Source: Actinomadura meyerae (GTDB lineage: Bacteria > Actinomycetota > Actinomycetes > Streptosporangiales > Streptosporangiaceae). Taken from it: a stretch of DNA of 64,000 bases. Both the position numbers and the translations under genes were made by a program. The stretch covers positions 62,001 to 126,000 of the forward strand of contig NZ_FZOR01000023.1 in NCBI RefSeq assembly GCF_900188445.1. The letters are read 5' to 3'. Below the pieces are notes generated by a model, which worked only from the letters and a program-made list of their open reading frames with translations, searched no databases and had not been told where the DNA came from. This document shows, piece by piece, positions 57,116-64,000 of the stretch; position 1 is the first letter of the stretch; every line of letters starts with the position of its first letter.

Positions 57116-58789
57116 ATGTCCGGACCCCGTCCCGTCCGCGCACCGCGCGGCACCGCGCTCACCGCCAAGGGCTGGCCGCAGGAGGCCGCCCTGCGCATGA
57201 TCCAGAACAACCTCGACCCCGAGGTCGCCGAGCACCCCGACGAGCTGGTCGTCTACGGCGGGTCGGGCCGGGCCGCCCGCAGCTGGGACGCCTTCGACGG
57301 CATCGTCCGGTCGCTGGCGGACCTGGAGGGGGACGAGACGCTGCTCGTCCAGTCCGGCAAGCCCGTCGGGATCTTCCGCACGCACGAGTGGGCGCCGCGC
57401 GTGCTGATCGCCAACTCCAACCTCGTCCCGCAGTGGGCGACCTGGGAGGAGTTCCGGCGGCTGGAGTCGCTCGGGCTGACGATGTTCGGCCAGATGACCG
57501 CCGGGTCGTGGATCTACATCGGGACGCAGGGGATCCTGCAGGGCACCTACGAGACGTTCGCCGCCGTCGCGGCGAAGCGGTTCGGCGGCACCCTGGCGGG
57601 GACGATCACGCTGACCGCCGGGCTCGGCGGGATGGGCGGCGCGCAGCCCCTCGCCGTCACGATGAACGGCGGCGTCGCGATCTGCGTCGAGTGCGACCCG
57701 TCCCGCATCGAGCGGCGCGTCGCGCACCGGTACTGCGATGTGCGCGCCGGCTCGCTGGACGAGGCGCTGCGCCTCGCCGAGGAGGCGCGGGCCGCGCGGC
57801 GCCCGCTGTCGGTCGCCGTGCTCGGCAACGCCGCCGACGCCGTCCCCGAGCTGCTGCGCCGCGGCGCCCCGATCGACATCGTCACCGACCAGACCAGCGC
57901 GCACGACCCGCTGATGTACCTGCCGCGCGGCGTCGCGTTCGAGGACATGGCCGCCGAACGCGACAAGGACCGGGACGGCTTCATCGCCAAGGCCCGCGAA
58001 TCCATGGCCGTCCACGTCGAGGCGATGGTCGGCTTCCAGGACGCCGGCGCCGAGGTGTTCGACTATGGCAACTCCCTCCGCGGGGAGGCGCAGCTCGCCG
58101 GGTACGCGCGGGCGTTCGCGTTCCCCGGCTTCGTCCCGGCCTACATCAGGCCGCTGTTCTGCGAGGGCAAGGGCCCGTTCCGCTGGGCGGCGCTGTCCGG
58201 CGACCCGAAGGACATCGCCCGCACCGACAGGGCGATCCTCGACCTGTTCCCCGACAACGAGCCGCTGACCCGCTGGATCCGGATGGCGGGGGAGAAGGTG
58301 CACTTCCAGGGCCTGCCGTCGCGGATCTGCTGGCTCGGCTACGGCGAGCGCGACCGGGCCGGCGAGGCGTTCAACGACCTGGTCGCGCGCGGCGAGATCA
58401 GCGCGCCGATCGTGCTCGGCCGCGACCACCTCGACTGCGGTTCCGTCGCCAGCCCGTACCGGGAGACCGAGGGCATGAAGGACGGCTCGGACGCGATCGC
58501 CGACTGGCCGCTGCTGAACGCGATGCTCAACACCGCGTCCGGCGCGACGTGGGTGTCCATCCACCATGGCGGCGGCGTCGGGATCGGCCGGTCCATCCAC
58601 GCGGGGCAGGTCTGCGTCGCGGACGGGACGGCCCTCGCGGGCGAGAAGCTCCGCCGCGTCCTGACCAACGACCCCGGCACCGGCGTCATGCGGCACGTCG
58701 ACGCGGGGTACGAGCGGGCGGCCGAGGTCGCCGAAGAGCGCGGCGTGCGCATCCCCCTGGCGCAGGGAGAGGCGAGCGGAGGCGCATGA
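57116..58789 (+). CDS. hutU: Urocanate hydratase
   Basis: 557 aa, the standard urocanase length. TLTAGLGGMGGAQPLAVTMN binds NAD. DQTSAHDPLMYLP includes the catalytic region, and the C-terminal HHGGGVGIGRSIHAGQVCVA is the family signature. Converts urocanate to imidazolonepropionate. TAGGAG before ATG 57116. The stop overlaps the ATG of the M20 hydrolase gene. Confidence 0.97.
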   Translation: MSGPRPVRAPRGTALTAKGWPQEAALRMIQNNLDPEVAEHPDELVVYGGSGRAARSWDAFDGIVRSLADLEGDETLLVQSGKPVGIFRTHEWAPRVLIANSNLVPQWATWEEFRRLESLGLTMFGQMTAGSWIYIGTQGILQGTYETFAAVAAKRFGGTLAGTITLTAGLGGMGGAQPLAVTMNGGVAICVECDPSRIERRVAHRYCDVRAGSLDEALRLAEEARAARRPLSVAVLGNAADAVPELLRRGAPIDIVTDQTSAHDPLMYLPRGVAFEDMAAERDKDRDGFIAKARESMAVHVEAMVGFQDAGAEVFDYGNSLRGEAQLAGYARAFAFPGFVPAYIRPLFCEGKGPFRWAALSGDPKDIARTDRAILDLFPDNEPLTRWIRMAGEKVHFQGLPSRICWLGYGERDRAGEAFNDLVARGEISAPIVLGRDHLDCGSVASPYRETEGMKDGSDAIADWPLLNAMLNTASGATWVSIHHGGGVGIGRSIHAGQVCVADGTALAGEKLRRVLTNDPGTGVMRHVDAGYERAAEVAEERGVRIPLAQGEASGGA

Positions 58790-59985
58790 GCTTCGAGGAG
58801 ATGTGGGCGGCGCTGCTGCCGGTCGGGCGGGACGAGGCGACCGGCGGCTACCACCGGTTCTCGTGGACGCCGCCCGAGCTGGAGTGCCGCGCCTGGTTCC
58901 TGGACGAGGCGCGCCGCCGCGGCCTCGACGTGGAGCACGACGCCAACGGCAACATGGTCGCCTGGTGGCTGCCGGAGGACGGCACCCGGCACGGCGCCGT
59001 CCTGACCGGCAGCCACCTCGACTCGGTGCCGGGCGGGGGAGCGTTCGACGGTCCGCTCGGCATCGTGTCGGCGTTCGCGGCCGTCGACGAGCTCAGGAGG
59101 CGCGGTTCCACGCCCGCGAAGCCGATCGGGATCGCGGCGTTCGCCGAGGAGGAGGGCGCTCGCTTCGGGGTGGCCTGCCTGGGGTCGCGCCTGGTCTCCG
59201 GGGCGATCGACCCGGCGCGGGCGCGCGCGCTGACCGACGGTGACGGCCACACCTTCGCCGAGGTCATGCACAACGCCGGGTTCGACCCCGAGGCGATCGG
59301 TCCCGACGACGACCTCCTGGGGCGCATCGGCTGCTACGTCGAGCTCCACGTCGAGCAGGGGCGGGTCCTGGAGGAGCCGGTGGGCATCGCCAGCGCGATC
59401 GTCCCGCACGGGCGGTGGCGGTTCGACTTCACCGGCGAGGGCAACCACGCGGGGACGACCCTCCTGGCCGACCGCCGCGACCCGATGCTGCCGTTCGCCC
59501 GGATGGTCATCGCCGCCCGCGAGGCCGCCGAACGCAACGGCACCGTCGCGACGGTCGGGAAGGTCGCGGTCGTGCCGGGCGGGGTGAACGCGATCGCCTC
59601 GTCCGTCACCGCCTGGCTGGACGCGCGCGGCCCCGCGGACGAGCGGGTCCGGCGCACCGTGCGGGAGATCGACGAGGCCGCCCGCGTCGCCGCCCGCCCG
59701 CACCGGGTGAGCGTCGACCTCGCCGAGGAGTCCTACACCGAGATCGTCGACTTCAACCGGGCCCTGCGCGACCGGGTCGGCGCGGCGCTCGGCGGCGCGC
59801 CCGTCCTGCCGACCGGGGCGGGCCACGACGCGGGCGTCCTGTCCGCGCGGGTGCCCGCCGCGATGCTGTTCGTCCGGAACCCGACCGGGGTCTCGCACGC
59901 GCCCGCCGAGTTCGCCGAGCCGGCCGACTGCCTGGCGGGCGTTGCGGCCCTCGCCGCGGTACTGGACGACCTGGCGCGCGGGTAG
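58786..59985 (+). CDS. M20-family amidohydrolase (allantoate amidohydrolase-like) in the hut operon
   Basis: 399 aa, dimetal M20 fold of the AllC/hydantoinase-carbamoylase subgroup. TGSHLDSVPGGGAFDGPLG (metal His and Asp), AFAEEEGARFG (Glu base and ligand), VELHVEQGRVLEE (His) and TGAGHDAGVL (C-terminal His). By sequence it looks like an N-carbamoyl-amino acid or allantoate amidohydrolase. The purine operon already has allantoicase, and this gene is locked between hutU and hutF. With no hutG in view, hydrolysis of N-formylglutamate is a likely job (inference). Confidence 0.88.
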   Translation: MSFEEMWAALLPVGRDEATGGYHRFSWTPPELECRAWFLDEARRRGLDVEHDANGNMVAWWLPEDGTRHGAVLTGSHLDSVPGGGAFDGPLGIVSAFAAVDELRRRGSTPAKPIGIAAFAEEEGARFGVACLGSRLVSGAIDPARARALTDGDGHTFAEVMHNAGFDPEAIGPDDDLLGRIGCYVELHVEQGRVLEEPVGIASAIVPHGRWRFDFTGEGNHAGTTLLADRRDPMLPFARMVIAAREAAERNGTVATVGKVAVVPGGVNAIASSVTAWLDARGPADERVRRTVREIDEAARVAARPHRVSVDLAEESYTEIVDFNRALRDRVGAALGGAPVLPTGAGHDAGVLSARVPAAMLFVRNPTGVSHAPAEFAEPADCLAGVAALAAVLDDLARG

Positions 59986-59994
59986 GGGTCCGGT

Positions 59995-61344
59995 ATGCAG
60001 TGGCATGCCCAGTTCGCCTGGCTCGGCGACGGCGTGGCGGCCGATGTGCTGATCGAGGCCGACGGAGAGCGGATCACCGGCGTCGCGCCCGGCGTCCGGT
60101 CCGCGCCTTACGCCCAGCGGCTCCCCGGCCTCACGCTCCCCGGCCTCGCCGACGCCCACTCCCACGCCTTCCACCGCGCCCTCCGCTCCCGCGTCCAGGC
60201 CCATTCCGGCACCTTCTGGACGTGGCGGGAGCAGATGTACCGGGTCGCCGACCGGCTCGACCCCGAGTCGTACCGCGCCCTCGCCACCGCCGTCTTCGCC
60301 GAGATGGCCCTCGCCGGGATCAGCTGCGTCGGCGAGTTCCACTACCTGCACCACCGGCCCGGCGGCGCCCCCTACGCCGACCCCAACGCGATGGGCCAGG
60401 CGCTGATCGCCGCGGCCGCCGACGCCGGCATCCGGATCACCCTCCTGGACGCCTGCTACCTCACCGGCGGCATCGGCCGCCCCCTGGCCGGCCCGCAGCT
60501 GCGCTTCGGCGACGGCACCGCCGGCAACTGGGCGCGGCGCGTCGACAGCCTCTACGAGCAGACCGACAAGGCGGGGCGGCTGCACGCCCGCGTCGGCGCC
60601 GCGATCCACTCGGTCCGGGCGGTGCCCCGCGAGCAGCTCCGCGCGGTCGCGTCCTGGGCGAAGGAGCACCGGGCGCCGCTGCACGTCCACCTGTCCGAGC
60701 AGCCCGCCGAGAACGAGGCGTGCCTGGACGCCTACGGCATGACCCCGACCCGGCTGCTCGCCGAGGCGGGGGCGCTCGGCGCGCTCACCACCGCCGTCCA
60801 CGCGACGCACCTCACCGACGAGGACATCGGCCTCCTCGGGACGACGATGACCGGCGTCTGCATGTGCCCGACCACCGAGCGCGACCTCGCCGACGGCATC
60901 GGCCCCGCGCGCGCCCTCGCCGCCGCCGGCTCCCCGATCTGCCTCGGCTCCGACCAGCACGCCGTCATCGACATGTTCGAGGAGGCCCGCGCCGTGGAGC
61001 TGGACGAGCGGCTCCGCACCCGCACCCGCGGCCACTGGACGGCCGGGGAACTGCTCGCCGCCGCCACGTCCGGCGGCCACTCCGGGCTCGGCTGGCCGGA
61101 GGCGGGCCGCATCGAGCCGGGCGCGTACGCCGACCTGGTCACCGTCGACCTCGACTCGGTCCGCACCGCCGGCGCCGCCCCGGACTTCGCCGCCGAGGCC
61201 GCCGTGTTCGCCGCCACCGCCGCCGACGTCCGGAGCGTCGTCGTCTCCGGCCGCCCCGTCGTCCACGACGGCCGCCACCTGCTCGTCGACGACGTCCCCG
61301 CCGCCCTCGCCCGAGCGATCGCCGATGTCACCGCACCCGCCTGA
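59995..61344 (+). CDS. hutF: Formimidoylglutamate deiminase
   Basis: 449 aa, amidohydrolase. LADAHSHAFHRALR (HxH metal site), HYLHHRPGGAPYADPNAMGQ, HVHLSEQPAENEACL, VHATHLTDED and LGSDQHAVID match HutF. Converts N-formimino-glutamate to N-formylglutamate and ammonia. Its presence shows the five-step histidine route, which needs a formylglutamate hydrolase next. Starts 9 bp after the M20 gene. Confidence 0.95.
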   Translation: MQWHAQFAWLGDGVAADVLIEADGERITGVAPGVRSAPYAQRLPGLTLPGLADAHSHAFHRALRSRVQAHSGTFWTWREQMYRVADRLDPESYRALATAVFAEMALAGISCVGEFHYLHHRPGGAPYADPNAMGQALIAAAADAGIRITLLDACYLTGGIGRPLAGPQLRFGDGTAGNWARRVDSLYEQTDKAGRLHARVGAAIHSVRAVPREQLRAVASWAKEHRAPLHVHLSEQPAENEACLDAYGMTPTRLLAEAGALGALTTAVHATHLTDEDIGLLGTTMTGVCMCPTTERDLADGIGPARALAAAGSPICLGSDQHAVIDMFEEARAVELDERLRTRTRGHWTAGELLAAATSGGHSGLGWPEAGRIEPGAYADLVTVDLDSVRTAGAAPDFAAEAAVFAATAADVRSVVVSGRPVVHDGRHLLVDDVPAALARAIADVTAPA

Positions 61345-61384
61345 AGCGGCGGCCCGGGGCCCGGAAGGTGCGTGAGATGCTGCC

Positions 61385-62548
61385 GTGGTGAGCACGTTGA
61401 TCACGAACATCGGGGAACTCGTCACCAACGACCCGGCCGCCGGCGGCCTCGGCGTCGTCCGGGACGCGGCCCTGGTCATGGACGGCGGCACCGTCGCCTG
61501 GACGGGCCCGGCAGCCGCGGCGCCCGCCGCCGACGAGTCGTTCGACGCCGCCGGGAGGGCCGTCCTCCCCGGCTTCGTGGACTCCCACGCCCACCTCGTC
61601 TTCGCGGGCGAGCGCGCCGAGGAGTTCGCCGCCCGGATGAGCGGCGAGAAGTACGCGGCGGGCGGCATCCGCACCACCGTCGAGCGCACCCGCGCCGCGT
61701 CCGACGACGACCTGCGCGCCAACCTGCGCCGCCTCATCGGCGAGATGGCGCGCCAGGGGACGACGACCGTCGAGTGCAAGTCCGGCTACGGCCTCACGGT
61801 CGAGCAGGAGGAGCGGGCCGTCCGCATCGCCGCCGAACTCGCGGACGAGGTCACCTACCTCGGCGCCCACGTCGTCCCCGCCGAGTACAGGGACGACGCC
61901 GCGGCCTACGCCCGCCTGGCCGCGACCGACATGCTCTCCGCCTGCGCCCCGCACGCCCGCTGGGTGGACGTCTTCTGCGAAGAGGGCGCGTTCGACGCAG
62001 ACCAGGCCCGCGAGATCCTGCAAGCGGGCGTCAAGGCGGGCCTGAGCCCCCGCCTGCACGCCAACCAGCTCACCCAAGGCCCCGCCGTGCGACTCGCCGT
62101 CGAACTGGACGCCGCGTCCGCCGACCACTGCACGTTCCTGAGCGACGCCGACGTGGACGCCCTCGCCTCGTCCCGGACGGTCGCGACCCTCCTGCCCGGC
62201 GTCGAGTTCTCCACCCGGCAGCCCTACCCCGACGCGCGCCGCCTCCTGGACGCGGGCGCGACCGTCGCCCTCGCCACCGACTGCAACCCCGGCTCCTGCT
62301 ACAGCTCCAGCATGGCGTTCTGCATCGCCGTGGCCGTCCGCGACATGCGCATGACTCCGGCCGAGGCCGTCTGGGCCGCCACCGCGGGCGGTGCCCGCGC
62401 CCTCCGCCGCACCGACGTCGGCCACCTCGCTCCGGGCGCGCGCGCAGACGTCCACGTTCTGGACGCTCCATCGCACATCCACCTCGCCTACCGGCCCGGC
62501 GTCCCCCAGACCCACGCGGTGTGGAAGGCGGGCCGCCGGGTCCGCTGA
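61385..62548 (+). CDS. hutI: Imidazolonepropionase
   Basis: 387 aa. FVDSHAHLVFAGERAEEFA (HxH), TTTVECKSGYGLTVEQEE, LGAHVVPAEY, LHANQLTQG and ATDCNPGSCYSSSM are diagnostic of HutI. Hydrolyses imidazolonepropionate to formiminoglutamate. GTG 61385 is followed by GTG 61388, either of which may start translation. Last gene of the hut operon; only 5 bp separate it from the opposing flavin reductase gene. Confidence 0.96.
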   Translation: MVSTLITNIGELVTNDPAAGGLGVVRDAALVMDGGTVAWTGPAAAAPAADESFDAAGRAVLPGFVDSHAHLVFAGERAEEFAARMSGEKYAAGGIRTTVERTRAASDDDLRANLRRLIGEMARQGTTTVECKSGYGLTVEQEERAVRIAAELADEVTYLGAHVVPAEYRDDAAAYARLAATDMLSACAPHARWVDVFCEEGAFDADQAREILQAGVKAGLSPRLHANQLTQGPAVRLAVELDAASADHCTFLSDADVDALASSRTVATLLPGVEFSTRQPYPDARRLLDAGATVALATDCNPGSCYSSSMAFCIAVAVRDMRMTPAEAVWAATAGGARALRRTDVGHLAPGARADVHVLDAPSHIHLAYRPGVPQTHAVWKAGRRVR

Positions 62549-62553
62549 AACGG

Positions 62554-63033
62554 CTAGACGGGCAGGTAGCGGCGGTTGACCCGGACCAGGGGAGAGCGGT
62601 CGCGGGACACGTAGTCGGTGGCCAGCGCCTCCGCGACGAAGAGGGTGTGGTCGCCCGCCTCGATCACCTGGCGGGTCTCGCACTCCAGCGCGGAGACGCC
62701 GGTGTCCGGGATCAGGGCGTCCGAGTGCGGGCCGCGGTGGTGGGGTTCGGCGGCCAGCAGGATGCGGGCGCTCGGACGGCCCTCCGCGGCGAAGCGGCCC
62801 GCCAGCGCCCGCTGCGCCGACGCCAGGACCGTCGCCGCCCAGCGGGGCCGCCGGTTCAGCACCTCCGCCAGGTACGACGACGTCGCCACGCTCGCCACCA
62901 CCAGCGGCGGGTCGAGGGAGACCGACATGAACGAGGTCACCGTCGTGCCGAGGTCGTCGCGGCCGTCGCGGACGGTCAGCACGGCCACCCCCGTGGCGAA
63001 GCCCGCGACGGCCTCGACGAAGTCGGCGCTCAG
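62554..63033 (-). CDS. Flavin reductase-like FMN-binding protein, CTG start
   Basis: 159 aa. Split-barrel flavin reductase: GFATGVAVLTVRDG, TTVTSFMSVSLDPPLVVASV, HTLFVAEALA, with the C-terminal PLVRVNRRYLPV. Supplies reduced FMN to a monooxygenase or acts alone; no partner is adjacent. No ATG, GTG or TTG fits the family start. CTG 63033 overlaps the sppA stop (CTGA) and has GGGAG 5 nt upstream, so it is the best start; the next GTG would delete part of the FMN site. Confidence 0.85.
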   Translation of the reverse strand: MSADFVEAVAGFATGVAVLTVRDGRDDLGTTVTSFMSVSLDPPLVVASVATSSYLAEVLNRRPRWAATVLASAQRALAGRFAAEGRPSARILLAAEPHHRGPHSDALIPDTGVSALECETRQVIEAGDHTLFVAEALATDYVSRDRSPLVRVNRRYLPV

Positions 63034-64000
63034 CGGATCTCCCAGGCGCCCGGCAGGGTCAGCGGGCCCGCGGCGGGCAGCCCGAGGCGCGCGGCGAGGC
63101 CGCCGAGCGACCCCCACCCGTCGAAGCGGGCGGACGCGGCCGTGCGGTCCTCGCTGGACTCCGGCGGGCGCAGCCGCTCCAGCGGCGAGGTGTGCGGGTA
63201 CGCCCGGACCGGCGCGTCCGACGCCAGCCCGGCCTTCTTGCGGGCCAGGTCGAGGGCCGCGTCCAGGCCGCCGAGCTCGTCGACGAGGCCGTGCTCCTTC
63301 GCGTCCGCGCCCGTCCACACCCGGCCCCGGGCCAGCTCGTGGACGCGCTCGCGGGACAGGTCGCGGCCCTCGGCGACCTTCGCCGTGAAGTCGTCGTAGA
63401 TCCGGTCGAGGGAGGCGTTCACCCGCTCCCACTCGGAGTCGCTGAAGTCCTTGGTGGCGCTGAGCATCCGGGCGTGGGCGCCGTCGGCGACGGCGCCGAG
63501 GCCGATGCCGACGCGGTCCAGCAGGCCGTTCACCACGGCCTTGCCGACGACGACGCCGATCGAGCCGGTGAGCGTGCCGGGCTGCGCGACGATCGTGTCC
63601 GCCGCCATCGAGACGTAGTAGCCGCCGGACGCCGCGACGTTGCCCATCGACACGACCACCGGCTTGCCGGCGCGCCGCGCGAGGACGACCTCGCGCCAGA
63701 TCGCGTCGGAGGCGACCGCGGACCCGCCGGGGCTGTTCACCCGGAACACGATGGCCTTGACCCGCTCGTCCTTCACCGCGGCGCGGAACGCGGCGCCGAT
63801 CGTGTCCGAGCCCATCGCGGGCCCCGAGTTCGGCAGCGGCCCGCCCCGCCCGCTGCGGCCGAGCCGGATCGGGCCCTGCCCGTTGATCAGCGCGACGACG
63901 TCCTGCCGCCCCGGCTGCGGGAGGCGGCTCGCGAGGCCGTGCGCCCGGTTGTACCGGGACACGTAGCGGAGCTGCGCCTCCTCGCCGAACCGCTCCCGCA
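63030..64000 (-). CDS. sppA: Signal peptide peptidase SppA (N-terminus outside window)
   Basis: Partial: the frame runs to base 64000 (REFGEEAQLRYVSRYN-like start of the visible part). Of the two ClpP-like halves of a long SppA, the visible one has VFRVNSPGGSAVASD, then SMGNVAASGGYYVSMAADT with the catalytic Ser, and LTGSIGVV. WTGADAKEHGLVDELGGLD is the family C-terminal signature. Degrades signal peptides and membrane fragments. The stop overlaps the CTG of the flavin reductase gene. Confidence 0.92.
   Translation of the reverse strand, partial: RERFGEEAQLRYVSRYNRAHGLASRLPQPGRQDVVALINGQGPIRLGRSGRGGPLPNSGPAMGSDTIGAAFRAAVKDERVKAIVFRVNSPGGSAVASDAIWREVVLARRAGKPVVVSMGNVAASGGYYVSMAADTIVAQPGTLTGSIGVVVGKAVVNGLLDRVGIGLGAVADGAHARMLSATKDFSDSEWERVNASLDRIYDDFTAKVAEGRDLSRERVHELARGRVWTGADAKEHGLVDELGGLDAALDLARKKAGLASDAPVRAYPHTSPLERLRPPESSEDRTAASARFDGWGSLGGLAARLGLPAAGPLTLPGAWEIR

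Noticed and set aside
58786..59985. Allantoate amidohydrolase of the purine pathway
   Set aside because: Overlaps hutU and lies before hutF, and the purine operon already has allantoicase.

Overview
The window is very GC-rich (well over 70% by eye), with gene-dense coding, many GTG starts and stop/start overlaps. The gene content is typical of filamentous actinomycetes: PucR, a KstR-type TetR, ergothioneine genes, DUF397, a SepF-like protein and DUF4189. I infer a soil actinomycete, possibly of the Actinomadura/Thermomonosporaceae type; the genus is a guess. I see no rRNA, tRNA, CRISPR array, transposase or prophage. No gene-free stretch exceeds about 300 bases.

Layout. 1-5413: left-truncated operon of an OleA-like ketosynthase, GT2 glycosyltransferase, P450, OleC-like AMP ligase and OleD-like dehydrogenase, a candidate beta-lactone or long-chain lipid pathway. 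5463-7142: a Clp-N/HTH regulator behind two palindromes, and an alpha/beta hydrolase lacking its catalytic Ser and His. 7181-18625: purine catabolism (pucR divergent from uraD-uraH-uricase-XDH FAD-XDH FeS-8-oxoguanine deaminase-XDH Mo-hyi-allB-allantoicase), taking guanine/xanthine to urea and ureidoglycolate. 18782-21738: secreted hydrolase, an Rpn-like nuclease with a free-standing copy of its C-terminal domain, and DUF397. 21817-26572: KstR-like repressor and a fadD17-fadE-fadE steroid side-chain operon with matching operators. 26603-30597: glutamate decarboxylase, a TetR regulator and a divergent MFS exporter. 30632-32608: a rhomboid-like protein beside a sigma factor that carries a membrane anchor.

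32873-37222: egtABCD for ergothioneine (no egtE). 37269-41382: SGNH lipoprotein, polytopic membrane protein, cysteine dioxygenase and LacI regulator sharing a region with three 13-bp operator-like units. 41389-46527: an aromatic amino acid lyase homologue with Gly-Thr-Gly at the MIO site, divergent from an OpuC-type quaternary-ammonium ABC importer. 46603-52810: an IF2-barrel-like hypothetical, membrane-anchored EEP phosphodiesterase, MMPL transporter, twin DUF4189 proteins and a SepF-like protein. 52882-54554: ABC-2 exporter. 54668-62548: IclR regulator and the hut operon hutH-hutU-M20 hydrolase-hutF-hutI (histidine to glutamate through formylglutamate). 62554-64000: flavin reductase with a CTG start and the 3' part of sppA.

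Two patterns recur. Short tandem duplications of 11-20 bp (often 17 bp) sit at gene starts and stops in more than ten places. Many genes lack a Shine-Dalgarno sequence and have a TANNNT-like hexamer 6-8 nt before the start codon, as expected for leaderless mRNAs.
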